Assembly: GCF_012034205.1 (NCBI RefSeq)
Contig: NZ_JAATEM010000037.1
Coordinates: forward strand, 1-64,000
Length of the DNA stretch: 64,000 nt
Source: Streptomyces composti
GTDB lineage: Bacteria > Actinomycetota > Actinomycetes > Streptomycetales > Streptomycetaceae
Direction: 5' to 3'
The notes under the pieces: model-generated
Told to the model about the DNA's origin: nothing
Databases searched by the model: none
The model's input: the letters and a program-made list of their open reading frames with translations, nothing else
Translations under genes and position numbers: made by a program
Shown here: positions 19,279-28,374 of the stretch, piece by piece
How the letters are laid out: each line of letters starts with the position of its first letter
How positions within the stretch are numbered: position 1 is the stretch's first letter

Positions 19279-20448
19279 ATGGACGGGAAGCAGCACTGGC
19301 ATCACGACCACGGTCACGATCACCGTCACGGCCACGTTCATGATCACGTTTCTGGACCGGGTCACGGTCGTCCGCACGGGCACGGGGGCGCGGAGACCGG
19401 ACAGGGGGCCGGTGCCTCCCGGCTGAAGCGGTTCCGGCACCGGCTCGGGCATCTGGTCACGCCGCACAGCCACGAGGCCGCCGACAAGGTGGACGCGGCG
19501 ATGGAGACCTCCCGTGAGGGCATGCGCACGCTGTGGATCTCGCTGGCCGTCCTGGCGGCCACCACCGTCGTGCAGGCCGTGATCGTCGCCCTGTCCGGGT
19601 CGGTGGCCCTGCTCGGGGACACCGTCCACAACGCCGCCGACGCGCTGACCGCCGTCCCGCTGGGGATCGCGTTCCTCCTCGGCCGGCGGGCCGCCAACCG
19701 CCGCTACACCTACGGCTACGGCCGGGCGGAGGACCTGGCGGGCGTCCTCATCGTGGCGACCATCGCCGCGTCCGCCGTCCTGGCCGCCTGGGCGGCCGTC
19801 GACCGCCTGCTCCACCCCCGCGAGATCACTCACCTGTGGTCGGTCTCCGGTGCGGCGCTGGTCGGGTTCATCGGCAACGAGTGGGTGGCCCGCTACCGGA
19901 TCCGCACCGGCCGCCGCATCGGCTCCGCGGCCCTGGTCGCCGACGGGCTGCACGCCCGCACCGACGGCTTCACCTCGCTCGCGGTGCTGCTCGGTGCGGG
20001 AGGCACGGCACTCGGCTGGCGTGCCGCCGACCCGGTCGTCGGACTGCTCATCACCGTCGCCATCCTGATGGTCCTCAAGGACGCCGCCCGCGAGGTCTGC
20101 CGGCGCCTGATGGACTCCGTGGACCCTGAGCTGGTCGCCGCCGCCCACGCCGCCTTGCGCGGTGTGGAGGGCGTGCTGGGCACCGGTGCGGTGCGGATGC
20201 GGTGGATCGGTCATGTCCTGCGCGCCGAGGCCGAGATCGTCGTCGACGCACGGCTGACCGTGGTCGAGGCCCACCGGATCGCGGTGGCCGCCGAGCACGC
20301 CCTGATGCACGCCGTCCCCCGGCTGACCGCCGCCACCGTCCACACGGACCACACCCCCGTCGGGGCCGACCCGCACGCCGCACTCGACCACCACGCGGTG
20401 CATCCGGCACGCGCCCGCACGGCCCGATGCGCCGTCAGCGGTCACTGA
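19279..20448 (+). CDS. Cation diffusion facilitator (CDF) metal exporter
   Basis: 389 residues. It starts with a histidine-rich tail (HWHHDHGHDHRHGHVHDH), followed by six predicted membrane helices and a cytoplasmic C-terminal domain. The two metal-site motifs are HNAAD in helix 2 and HARTD in helix 5, both HxxxD as in Zn-transporting CDF proteins. It would export Zn2+, Co2+ or similar ions in exchange for protons. The start chosen is the ATG at 19279; the open frame upstream is arginine-rich and lacks a ribosome binding site. Monocistronic, with an unclear regulator. Confidence 0.9.
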   Translation: MDGKQHWHHDHGHDHRHGHVHDHVSGPGHGRPHGHGGAETGQGAGASRLKRFRHRLGHLVTPHSHEAADKVDAAMETSREGMRTLWISLAVLAATTVVQAVIVALSGSVALLGDTVHNAADALTAVPLGIAFLLGRRAANRRYTYGYGRAEDLAGVLIVATIAASAVLAAWAAVDRLLHPREITHLWSVSGAALVGFIGNEWVARYRIRTGRRIGSAALVADGLHARTDGFTSLAVLLGAGGTALGWRAADPVVGLLITVAILMVLKDAAREVCRRLMDSVDPELVAAAHAALRGVEGVLGTGAVRMRWIGHVLRAEAEIVVDARLTVVEAHRIAVAAEHALMHAVPRLTAATVHTDHTPVGADPHAALDHHAVHPARARTARCAVSGH

Positions 20449-20549
20449 GCGCCGCCGCGCGCCCTCCGCCTGCTGTCGGGCACGCCCGGCCGCTGCCCCT
20501 GAACAGTCACCCGGACGCCGCGTCCGGTGCCTTGCCGCGGCTCAGTGGG

Positions 20550-21944
20550 TCAGCTGCGCCGGCGGGCGAGGAGCAGGCCTGCGCCGCCGAGGAGGGCCAG
20601 GGTGATGGCGGAGCCGGCGATCCAGGCGGTGGCGTCGGAGGCGCCGGTGGCGGCCAGGTTGGTGTCGTCCGGGGTGATCACGGGGGTGGGGCTGGGGTCG
20701 CTGAGGGTCTGGGTGGTGGTGCCCAGCTCCGCCGCGCGGGTGCGGCAGTCGAGGTGGCCGGTGAAGCGCTCGGCGAAGCCCCCGGGGCCGCTGACGGTGA
20801 AGTCGTAGGCCTGGTCCTCGCTGAGCGGGACGGTCACCGTGCGGGACTCCCGCGCCCCGATGGTGTACCTCAGTCCCGTCATCTCGATGGTGAACGGCGT
20901 GTCGCCGGGGTTGGTGACGGTGACGTCCACGCCGCCCTTGGCGCAGTTCTCGCGGGCGGACACCGCCGGCACCGCGCCCTGCCCGGACCAGGACACCGCG
21001 GCGGTCGCGGAGACCGCCGACTCGCTGGAGCCCGCCAGGATCTGCGTCTGGCTGCGGCTCTCCGAGGCGAAGGCCCGGCCGACCGGCACCGTGGTCGAGG
21101 CGTGCACGGTGAGCCGGGCGGTGTCGGCCGGTGCGTCCTCGGGGACGTCGAAGTACAGCCGGCTGCCGTCGGTGGCGCTGGTGACCGGCTTGCCGTCCTG
21201 GTCGACGACCCGCACCTCGCCGGTGGCCGTCCCGGTGAGCGGTGCGACCGTGACGCTGGAGGCGTTGGTGCGGACGGTGACCGGGCCCAGCTTCTCGCCG
21301 GGCCGGCCGGAGACCGCGGGCGGGTCCAGGGTCAGGGACGCCCTCGGCTCCGGCTGGTCGCGGGCGTTCTTCTCCAGGTAGTCCGCGAGCTGTTCGGCCT
21401 GCGGGTCGACGGCCTCGACGTCCACGTCGTCGGAGTAGCGCCAGATCGCCACCTGGGTGCCCGCCGCCGCGTCCTGCTCGGTGAGCCGGCCCTTGACGCC
21501 CGCCTTCTCGGCGAGCGCCGCGAGGTCGTTCACCTGGGGGTAGGAGTGGTGCAGGATCCAGCGGATCCGGCCGGCGTTGTCGTTGGTGGCCAGCGAGGTC
21601 CCGCTCCACGGGGTCTCGCGGTACCGGGCGTCCTGCTGGGTGGGGGTGTGGATGTCGATGCAGTACGTCTGCAGGGTGCCGCCGCCCTCGACGGACATCT
21701 CGAACAGCCCGGCGGGGATCTGCTGCTCCTGCGCGGCTCCGCGTATCACGGCCGTGCCGTATGTCTTCAGTCCGGCGATGGTCGCGGTCGCCCCGCCCTG
21801 GCCCGGCTCCGTTCCGCCGCCGGCCGCTCTGGCCGTGCCGGCCCCGGTCAGCAGGCCGGCGACGAGACCGGCCACCAGAGTCCCGGCGGCGAGGCGGGCC
21901 GTCCCGCGCCCACGCGCGGACGACGCGGAGAACGAAGCAAACAC
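20550..21944 (-). CDS. Sortase-anchored thioester (TQXA) surface protein
   Basis: 464 residues from a GTG start with GGAAGGGA seven bases upstream. A signal peptide (hydrophobic LAAGTLVAGLVAGLLTG) is followed by a thioester domain: cysteine in YCIDIHTPTQ and glutamine in the GTQVAIW motif, which form an internal Cys-Gln thioester in Gram-positive adhesins. Two or more beta-rich domains follow, then an LAATG sorting motif, a membrane helix and RRRS. LAxTG is the form used by class E sortases of Streptomyces. The thioester can bind host or surface nucleophiles covalently, so attachment or hyphal cohesion is plausible. No sortase gene is in the window. Confidence 0.9.
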   Translation of the reverse strand: MFASFSASSARGRGTARLAAGTLVAGLVAGLLTGAGTARAAGGGTEPGQGGATATIAGLKTYGTAVIRGAAQEQQIPAGLFEMSVEGGGTLQTYCIDIHTPTQQDARYRETPWSGTSLATNDNAGRIRWILHHSYPQVNDLAALAEKAGVKGRLTEQDAAAGTQVAIWRYSDDVDVEAVDPQAEQLADYLEKNARDQPEPRASLTLDPPAVSGRPGEKLGPVTVRTNASSVTVAPLTGTATGEVRVVDQDGKPVTSATDGSRLYFDVPEDAPADTARLTVHASTTVPVGRAFASESRSQTQILAGSSESAVSATAAVSWSGQGAVPAVSARENCAKGGVDVTVTNPGDTPFTIEMTGLRYTIGARESRTVTVPLSEDQAYDFTVSGPGGFAERFTGHLDCRTRAAELGTTTQTLSDPSPTPVITPDDTNLAATGASDATAWIAGSAITLALLGGAGLLLARRRS

Positions 21945-22045
21945 CGATTTCCCTTCCGAGCGGGACCCGTTGCACGTGGGGGACGGTCCCACCAGCAGAA
22001 TCAGCGGCCCCCTGAACCCCAGGAGCCATTTCGGCATCCTAAGGA

Positions 22046-22059
22046 CGCGTCGCGACGCG
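22046..22059. promoter_or_regulatory. 14-bp perfect palindrome upstream of the thioester protein gene
   Basis: CGCGTCGCGACGCG lies about 100 bp upstream of the GTG start of the thioester surface protein. It is a perfect dyad without a loop, the form expected of a repressor site, though random GC-rich palindromes are common here. Confidence 0.4.
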
Positions 22060-22187
22060 CCGGCCGGTGATCCCGTCGGAGGGCTGATCCGACTCGCAAT
22101 CGTTATCGCCTCGTGGGCAGATAAGCCGTAGTTCGGTCAGGTCGGGCATCTCAGGGGGCGACCGGAGGAGCCCCTCCGCAGCTGACG

Positions 22188-22682
22188 TCATGTCACGGCC
22201 GCGGGCTGGGGCTGTCGTTGCCTCGGCCGGGCGTCCGCGCCGGAGGGCGCCGAAGCGTCGCGGCTGGTCTCCCGGCTGGGTTCGGGACGGTCCTGGGACG
22301 GGGTGCCTGCGGGCTGTTCGGTGCGCTGCCTGCGCTGGAAGGCGGATGTGCCGCGGGTGAGATCGTGGCCGATCGCCACCGCGTCGATGTCCGCCGACAG
22401 CCAGCCCTGCTGTCCCTCCCGCAGCTCGGTGCGCACCTTGAGCCGGCCCTGCACGATCACGGGGTCGCCCACCGCCAGCGAGGCGGCAGCGTTGGCGGCG
22501 AGCTGCCGATTGGCCCAGACGGTGAAGAAGTTGGTGTGCCCGTCGGCCCAGGTGCCCTTCTCCCGGTCCCAGTACCGGGAGGTGACCGCCAGCCGGAACC
22601 TGGTCGACTCTCCGGAGGACAGCTCCCGGTGCACCGGCTGCGTCGCCACATTGCCCACCGCACAGACCATCGTCTCGTTCAT
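22188..22682 (-). CDS. ssbB: Single-stranded DNA-binding protein (SsbB type)
   Basis: 164 residues with an OB fold: MNETMVCAVGNVATQPVHRE, FRLAVTSRYWDREKG, FFTVWANRQLA and VIVQGRLKVRTEL. The ATG follows AGGGAGGGAG. The tail after residue 115 is Gln/Pro/Ser rich and lacks the acidic DDDxPF tip of housekeeping SSBs. That loss is the hallmark of SsbB, which in S. coelicolor is needed for chromosome segregation in sporulation. It is next to the dynamin pair, also sporulation genes, but 218 bp separate it from dynB, so it may have its own promoter. Confidence 0.88.
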   Translation of the reverse strand: MNETMVCAVGNVATQPVHRELSSGESTRFRLAVTSRYWDREKGTWADGHTNFFTVWANRQLAANAAASLAVGDPVIVQGRLKVRTELREGQQGWLSADIDAVAIGHDLTRGTSAFQRRQRTEQPAGTPSQDRPEPSRETSRDASAPSGADARPRQRQPQPAAVT

Positions 22683-22900
22683 CGCGTCTCCCTCCCTCAC
22701 CCGGTCGCCACTGGACGCCGGGCGGATACGCGTACGGGCCCGTCCCGTACGGAAGCGTCCGCCGCGACGGTCGCCGCATCCGCCGCAACCGTCGCCGCGC
22801 AGTCAGACTGCCTCCGCCGGGCCGGGCCCGCTGAGCCCTGTGGACCACGACCGGCCTGTGGACAACGCCGTCACCCGAACGGGCGACGCGGTCCCCCCCC

Positions 22901-25006
22901 TCATCTCCCCCCGGTCCCGGCCGCCACCCCCGCGACCCGCGCGAACCGCTCCCGTACCTCCCGGTACCGCAGCAGCTCCGCCGCCACCGGATCCAGGACG
23001 CGGGCCCGGCCGCAGCCTGCGGCCGCCTCCCGCAACCGTCTCTCGGCCTCCATCCCGTATCTCCGTGCGGGCCCCCGGGCGGCCATCTTGCAGCTCCACT
23101 CGATCAGCGGCCCGCCGATGATGCCGATCATCATCAGCAGCACCGGGACCCCGAGGTTCGGCGACATCACCCCGATGATCTGGCCCAGCAGCCACAGCCC
23201 GCCCACGAACTGCAGGATCGTCATCGACGCCTGGGCCAGCACCGCGACCGGCCACCAGCCGGGCCGGGGCGGTCTCCCGGGCGGCAGTCCGGCCCGTACG
23301 GCCAGCTCGTCCAGCGCCTCGGGCAGACCTTGGGCACCGCGCGCGGCCGCCTCCCGCACCGCCTGGGCCCAGGGCGCCGGCAGCCCGGCCGAGGCCCGGT
23401 CCGCCACCGTGCGCACCGCCTGCTCGACCCGCTGCCGCGCGGTGGCCTCCTCGTCGGGCTGCGGCCGCACGACCTGCCGGCCGGTGGCGGGTTCCCGGCG
23501 TTCCTGGCACCAGCGCCACAGCCGCAGCCAGGGCGTGTCGCAGGCGCGGTTGGCGTTGCGCAGCCAGGCGCGTTCCGCGGCCTCGCCCGCCGCGGTGGCG
23601 CCCACCGCATCGGCGAGCCGGGCGGAGAACTCCTCCCGCGCCTCCTCGCTCAGTCCGACCCGGCGGCGGGCGGCGTAGACGGGCCACAGCCGGGCCGCAG
23701 CGATGTCCACGTCCGCGGCGATCCGGCGGGACGGGGCGGCGCGCTCGGCGACGAACTGCGCGAGCGCGTCGCGCAGCTCCCCGACTCCGTCGCCGGTCAG
23801 CGCGGACAGCGCCAGCACGGTCGCCCCGGGCTCGCCGTACTCGCCGAGCGCGATGCCGTCCTCGTCGAGCAGCCGCCGCAGATCGTCCAGGACCTGCTCG
23901 GCGGCCTCGCCGGGCAGCCGGTCGATCTGGTTGAGCACGACGAACATGACCTCGGCGTGGGCCGCCATGGGCCGCAGATAGCGCTCGTGCAGTACGGCGT
24001 CGGCGTACTTCTCGGGGTCGACGACCCAGATCACCGCGTCGACCAGGCGCAGCACGCGGTCCACCTGCTCGCGGTGCTGCACCGCGGCCGAGTCGTGGTC
24101 GGGAAGGTCGATCAGGACCAGGCCGCGCAGCTGCTCGTCCACGTCCGGTCCCGACTGGAGCGGGCGCCGGCGCAGGCGGGGCGGGATGCCGAGGCGTTCG
24201 ATGAGACCGGCCGCGCCGTCGCTCCAGCTGCACGCGATGGGCGCGGCGGTGGTGGGGCGGCGGACACCGGTCTCGGAGATGGCGACTCCGGCGAGCGCGT
24301 TGAACAGCTGCGACTTGCCGCTGCCGGTGGCGCCGGCGATGGCGACGACGGTGTGCTGCCCGGAGAGCCGGCGCCGCGCGGCGGCCTCGTCGAGCACCCG
24401 GCCCGCCTCGGCGAGGGTGTGGTTGTCCAGGCGGGTGCGGGAGAGGCCCACCAGCTCGCGCAGCGCCTCCAGTCGGGAGCGCAGCGGCGGGTCGTACGAG
24501 AGCGGGGTGATGAGCTGCTGCGCCGGAGGGCGGGTCTGGGTGAGGCCGTACGGCGCGTGGCCGGGGTTCTCCTCGGCGCGCCGCGCGATCAGCCCGTCGT
24601 CCCAGGGATCGCCGTCGCCCGCACCGCCCGCGCCGGAGCCCGTGCCCTCCGCCTTGCCCGCACCCGCGCTCGCGCTCGGGCCCGTGCCCGCGTCTGCGTT
24701 CACGCCCGGGGAGCGGTCCCCGGTCCGCCGCCCGGTGCCGTCGCCGGACGTGCCGCCCGCGCCGCCGGAGGCGTCGTCCGCACCGGACCGGTCGTCCTCG
24801 GCGCGCCCCGGCCGCGCGGCCTCCGCGCGCCGTCCGGCCACCGGCGCGCTCCCGGAGGAGGCGGACCGGTTCCCGGAGTACGCGGTGTGCTCGGTCGAAG
24901 GCCCGGCTTGCCCGCCCTGCTCGGGATGCTCGGTGTGCCCGGTGTGCTCGGGATGTTCGGGGTGCTCGGGGTGCTCGGTGTGGTCCTGGTCAGTGACGGC
25001 GGTCAC
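22901..25006 (-). CDS. dynB: Dynamin-like membrane GTPase DynB
   Basis: 701 residues from a GTG after GGAGAGG, 4 bases past the dynA stop, hence coupled. The first 130 residues are disordered and low complexity, beginning with His/Glu/Pro repeats (EHPEHPEHPEHTGHTEHPEQ). A GTPase domain follows with P-loop GATGSGKS, G3 DLPDHDS and G4 NQID, then two membrane helices at about 585-640. In S. venezuelae the DynA/DynB pair stabilises FtsZ rings at sporulation septa. Assignment rests on the tandem pair, membrane hairpin and neighbouring ssbB. Confidence 0.8.
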   Translation of the reverse strand: MTAVTDQDHTEHPEHPEHPEHTGHTEHPEQGGQAGPSTEHTAYSGNRSASSGSAPVAGRRAEAARPGRAEDDRSGADDASGGAGGTSGDGTGRRTGDRSPGVNADAGTGPSASAGAGKAEGTGSGAGGAGDGDPWDDGLIARRAEENPGHAPYGLTQTRPPAQQLITPLSYDPPLRSRLEALRELVGLSRTRLDNHTLAEAGRVLDEAAARRRLSGQHTVVAIAGATGSGKSQLFNALAGVAISETGVRRPTTAAPIACSWSDGAAGLIERLGIPPRLRRRPLQSGPDVDEQLRGLVLIDLPDHDSAAVQHREQVDRVLRLVDAVIWVVDPEKYADAVLHERYLRPMAAHAEVMFVVLNQIDRLPGEAAEQVLDDLRRLLDEDGIALGEYGEPGATVLALSALTGDGVGELRDALAQFVAERAAPSRRIAADVDIAAARLWPVYAARRRVGLSEEAREEFSARLADAVGATAAGEAAERAWLRNANRACDTPWLRLWRWCQERREPATGRQVVRPQPDEEATARQRVEQAVRTVADRASAGLPAPWAQAVREAAARGAQGLPEALDELAVRAGLPPGRPPRPGWWPVAVLAQASMTILQFVGGLWLLGQIIGVMSPNLGVPVLLMMIGIIGGPLIEWSCKMAARGPARRYGMEAERRLREAAAGCGRARVLDPVAAELLRYREVRERFARVAGVAAGTGGR

Positions 25007-25010
25007 CGAA

Positions 25011-26618
25011 TCACCTCTCCTTCTGCAGTACGGACAGCGCGGCGATGAGTTCGGCCTGCGGCTCCGGGTGCACCTCGAGCGCGTCGAGCGGCGCGAGCCG
25101 GCGTTCCCGTTCGGTGTGCAGGATGCGGTCCACGTGCTCGACGAGCAGCCGGCCGCCCCGGTCGCGCAGCCGCAGCGCCCCGTGCGCGCCGATCCGCTCG
25201 GCCAGCCGCTCCCCCGCGGCGCGGCCCCGGCGCCCGCCCAGCAGCACCGTGGCGACCAGCGCGGCGACCAGCTCGGGGTCGGGCGCGACGCTGCGGTCGA
25301 GCTCGCGCACCTCGTCCTCGGCGTACTCCTCGAGCTCGCGCCGCCAGCGCCGTACCGCCAGCCCGATCCGGTGCTCGGCGTCGTTCCCGGCGGTGTCGCG
25401 GGCGGTGAGCTCGGGCGCGGCGGCCGCCGGTTCGCGGCGCCACGCCTCGTCGACGCGCTCGTCGGCGGCGGTGACGGCGCACAGCAGCAGCTCGGCCAGG
25501 CTTTCGACGAGGGTGTCGAGCAGCTCACCGGGGGTGCAGTCCAGGGGGAAGGCGCGCCACCGTTTGAGCGCGTCGCCGGCGAGCACGGCACCGGCCTGGA
25601 GCCGGCCCCGCACCCGGGTGTGCTCCCTGTCGTAGGCGGTGTCGACGGCGGAGGTGAGGCGGAGCGCGGCGGCGTGCTGGGCGGCGGCGGCGCCGGCCAG
25701 CTCGGGCAGGCGGGTGTTGAGGGAGTCGAGGATGCCCTGTGCGGTGCGGGCCACGGCGTGCTGGCGGGCGGCGGGGTCCTGCGTCTGGTGGACGAGCCAG
25801 GTGCGCAGCGCGGCCACGGCGGTGGCCGGCAGCAGCCCGCCGCCCCAGGCGGACTCGGGCAGCTCGGGCACGGTGAAGCGGGGCACCTGGCCGAGGCCGG
25901 CCTTGGTGAGCAGCGCGCCGTACTGCCGGGACACCTCGCCGATCACCTGGTGCGGGACGCGGTCCAGGACGGTCACCAGGGTGACGTCGTACTCCTTGGC
26001 GGTGCGCAGCATGTGCCAGGGCACCGCGTCGGCGTAGCGGGCGGCGGTGGTGACCATGATCCAGATGTCGGCGGCGCAGATCAGCTCGGCGGCGAGGACG
26101 CGGTTGTCGGAGACGAGGGAGTCGACGTCGGGGGCGTCCAGCAGGGCGAGGCCGGGCGGCACGGTGTCGGCGGTCTCGATGCGCAGCACCCGGGCCGGGT
26201 TCTCGCCGGGGAGCAGCAGGTCGTCGGTGGTCTCGTGCCGGTGCGCCCAGACGCGGGTGAGGTCGGGCAGGACTCTCATCCCGCTGAACCAGTGATGATC
26301 CTCCGGATGGCAGACCAGCACCGGTGTGCGCGTCGTCGGCCGCAGTACACCGGCCTCGCTGACCCGGCGTCCCACGAGGCTGTTCACCAGGGTGGACTTG
26401 CCGGCCCCGGTGGATCCGCCGACGACGGCCAGCAGGGGCGCTTGGGGATCGCGCAGCCTGGGCACCAGATAGTCGTCCAGCTGCGCTAGCAGTTCGTCGC
26501 GGTTGGCACGCGCGCGGGGAGCCCCGGCCAGGGGCAGCGGGAAGCGTGCGGCGGCGACACGCTCGCGCAGGGCGGAGAGTGCGTCGAGCAGCTGAGGCCG
26601 TACGTCCAAGGTCACCAC
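25011..26618 (-). CDS. dynA: Dynamin-like GTPase DynA
   Basis: 535 residues with start GTG (MVTLDVRPQ). P-loop GGSTGAGKST at about 67-76, G3 LDAPDVDS and G4-like TVLDRV. Helical C-terminal half with a hydrophobic stretch (LVAALVATVLLGG) near 445. Same GTPase family as the next gene. There is no visible Shine-Dalgarno; an ATG at 26657 is a possible longer start but also lacks one. TAAAAT lies about 18 bases upstream of the GTG, which could serve a short-leader or leaderless transcript. Partner of DynB in stabilising sporulation septa. Confidence 0.78.
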   Translation of the reverse strand: MVTLDVRPQLLDALSALRERVAAARFPLPLAGAPRARANRDELLAQLDDYLVPRLRDPQAPLLAVVGGSTGAGKSTLVNSLVGRRVSEAGVLRPTTRTPVLVCHPEDHHWFSGMRVLPDLTRVWAHRHETTDDLLLPGENPARVLRIETADTVPPGLALLDAPDVDSLVSDNRVLAAELICAADIWIMVTTAARYADAVPWHMLRTAKEYDVTLVTVLDRVPHQVIGEVSRQYGALLTKAGLGQVPRFTVPELPESAWGGGLLPATAVAALRTWLVHQTQDPAARQHAVARTAQGILDSLNTRLPELAGAAAAQHAAALRLTSAVDTAYDREHTRVRGRLQAGAVLAGDALKRWRAFPLDCTPGELLDTLVESLAELLLCAVTAADERVDEAWRREPAAAAPELTARDTAGNDAEHRIGLAVRRWRRELEEYAEDEVRELDRSVAPDPELVAALVATVLLGGRRGRAAGERLAERIGAHGALRLRDRGGRLLVEHVDRILHTERERRLAPLDALEVHPEPQAELIAALSVLQKER

Positions 26619-26938
26619 ATGCGAAGAATGCCCAATTTTAGGGGAATTCTGAAGCATATGAGCATGTCTGCGCGCCGACCGGACGCAAGAGACAGAAGGG
26701 GCGACCGGGACAGGGGCGCACTCCAGGCATAACGAGTGCACAACACCCGGCGTGTGAGCCTTCAAAAGCGATGCGGGAATCGCACCGGCCTGCGATTATC
26801 GGGACCGCTTCACTGAACCTCCACATCGAGCCACGGAGGCGAAGCGTCAGGGGCAGGGACACGGGAGCCCTATCCTTGTCCCCGGCAATGGTCAGGGGTC
26901 CGCCGCACCCGGTCCCATGGCACCAGGCCGGCACACCG
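26619..26938. other. 320-bp region between dynA and tRNA-Arg
   Basis: It contains a patch around 26625-26665 distinctly poorer in GC than the surroundings, which should include the dynA promoter. The rest should hold the tRNA promoter, with only weak -10 candidates. No gene was seen. Confidence 0.5.
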
Positions 26939-27014
26939 GCCCCCGTAGCTCAGCGGATAGAGCAGGCGCCTTCTAAGCGCTTGGCCGCAGGTTCGAGTCC
27001 TGCCGGGGGCGCCA
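26939..27014 (+). tRNA. tRNA-Arg (anticodon TCT)
   Basis: Acceptor stem GCCCCCG pairs with CGGGGGC. D arm GCTC/GAGC, anticodon stem GGCGC/GCGCT with loop CTTCTAA (anticodon TCT), T arm GCAGG/CCTGC with TTCGAGT, discriminator G, and CCA encoded in the DNA. It reads the rare AGA codon. No integrase or duplicated 3' end was seen nearby. Confidence 0.96.
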
Positions 27015-27043
27015 CACTCCTTCCGGTCTCCGCACCGCGCCGC

Positions 27044-27071
27044 ACGGCCCCTGCACCACGGCAGGGGCCGT
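27044..27071 (+). terminator. Terminator after tRNA-Arg
   Basis: Perfect 11-bp inverted repeat ACGGCCCCTGC / GCAGGGGCCGT with a 6-base loop, followed by CCTTTC. It lies 30 bases downstream of the tRNA. Confidence 0.8.
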
Positions 27072-27273
27072 CCTTTCATTCGTTCTTCCATGCGCCCATG
27101 CGCCTCCCCGCGCGACCGTCCCGCGACGCCGCCGCACCCACGCCCGCGAACAGTCACGAACAGCCGCGAAGGACTGCGGGCAGCACCCCTCTCCAGCCTT
27201 GCCACATGAGCCACTTCGTCCGGATCGCCCACAATTGAGTGATAGCGTCGGGTTGGTGAGGTTCCTGGTAATC

Positions 27274-28251
27274 ATGGAACGGTTCTCCGTCGTTCCGCCT
27301 TCCCCGGAGCCGCTCATGCGCACTGCCGTCACCGCCGCCCAGGACTTGCCGATCCAGCAAGCCTCGGGGCCCGCCCTCTCGGAACAGGTGGAGGAGCACG
27401 GCCTCGTGTTCGGAGGCTTCGCCTACCAGTGCCGCATCGTCCGTCAACCCGCCCCGCTCACCGAGCCGTTGCTGCTGCTCGGCGGTTCCTCCCAGAACCG
27501 TTACTCCTGGCAGGGCCACGAACGGTGGCTGTCACCGCTGTGCACGATGGTCACCGTGGACCTGCCCGGCTACGGCAGCGCCGACTTCCTGCCGGCCCGG
27601 TACGACATCGACTTCCTCGCCGACGCGGTCGCGCACATGCTGGTGGAGCTCGGCATGCCGCGGGTGAATCTCTTCGGCGGCTGCTTCGGCGAGGTGGTCG
27701 GCCTGCGCTTCGCCCAGCGGCACCCCTCCTTCGTCTGCCGCCTCCTCTTCGGCGGCGCGGCGAAACGTCTTCCCGACGTGTACACCGAGGCCGTTCCCCG
27801 GCTGACCCGCGCGCTGGAACTAGGGTCGATCGAGGAGGCCGCCGACGGTCTGGTGCGGCTGTTCATGTCGAACCCGGAGGCCGGCCGGGTCCGCAAGCAC
27901 ACGGCCGTGGCCCGGCTGCTGCGCAACCAGTTCCTGACCCAGACGCCGGACGAGATCAGAAAGGCCGTCGAGCACAACACCCGCCTGATCACCCACGGCT
28001 GCTACCGCCCGCTGCCCGTGCCCCGGGTGCCGACGCTGGTCTTCACCGGCGAGTACGACACCCTCTGCACCCCCGCGATGGGCCGCGAGCTGGCGGCGAC
28101 GCTGCCCGGTTCCCTGTTCACCACCGTCAAGGAGGGGGACCACCTGGTGACCGTGGAGCGCCGGGAGGAGTCCTCCGACCTGATCGGCCGCTTCTGCACG
28201 GACCGTTCCGTCGAGGGCCTGCCGTACTGCAACGCCGTCGAGCGCATGTGA
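27274..28251 (+). CDS. Alpha/beta hydrolase with cysteine in the nucleophile elbow
   Basis: 325 residues from ATG 27274. ATG 27316, with GGAG six bases upstream, is an equally good start and gives 311 residues. The alpha/beta fold is clear: LLLGGSSQNRYSW oxyanion region, VDLPGYGSAD, elbow LFGGCFGEVVGL, acid in FTGEYDTLCTP and histidine in EGDHLVTVE. The elbow is G-x-C-x-G, cysteine in place of serine, as in dienelactone hydrolases. Substrate unknown. It may be a thioesterase, acyltransferase or cyclase-like enzyme. It is monocistronic and closed by a strong hairpin. Confidence 0.85.
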   Translation: MERFSVVPPSPEPLMRTAVTAAQDLPIQQASGPALSEQVEEHGLVFGGFAYQCRIVRQPAPLTEPLLLLGGSSQNRYSWQGHERWLSPLCTMVTVDLPGYGSADFLPARYDIDFLADAVAHMLVELGMPRVNLFGGCFGEVVGLRFAQRHPSFVCRLLFGGAAKRLPDVYTEAVPRLTRALELGSIEEAADGLVRLFMSNPEAGRVRKHTAVARLLRNQFLTQTPDEIRKAVEHNTRLITHGCYRPLPVPRVPTLVFTGEYDTLCTPAMGRELAATLPGSLFTTVKEGDHLVTVERREESSDLIGRFCTDRSVEGLPYCNAVERM

Positions 28252-28270
28252 GGGAGGGGCGCCGTACAGC

Positions 28271-28313
28271 GGAGAGCGGCCGGAACCCTGCGGAGGGGTT
28301 CCGGCCGCTCTCC
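28271..28313. terminator. Bidirectional terminator
   Basis: Perfect 18-bp arms (GGAGAGCGGCCGGAACCC and its complement) with a 7-base loop. It lies between the convergent hydrolase and rodlin-like genes and can serve both. Confidence 0.88.
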
Positions 28314-28374
28314 GGTGCACGGCGCAGGCGGGGTGCCGACGTGAACAAGGCGCCTCGGCCGCCGTGCCGGGACG

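Noticed and set aside
26939..27014. tRNA-Arg as attachment site of an integrated element
   Set aside because: No integrase, no direct repeat of the tRNA end and normal core genes on both sides.
26771..27238. 155-codon gene across tRNA-Arg
   Set aside because: It would translate through the tRNA and its terminator; no start signal.
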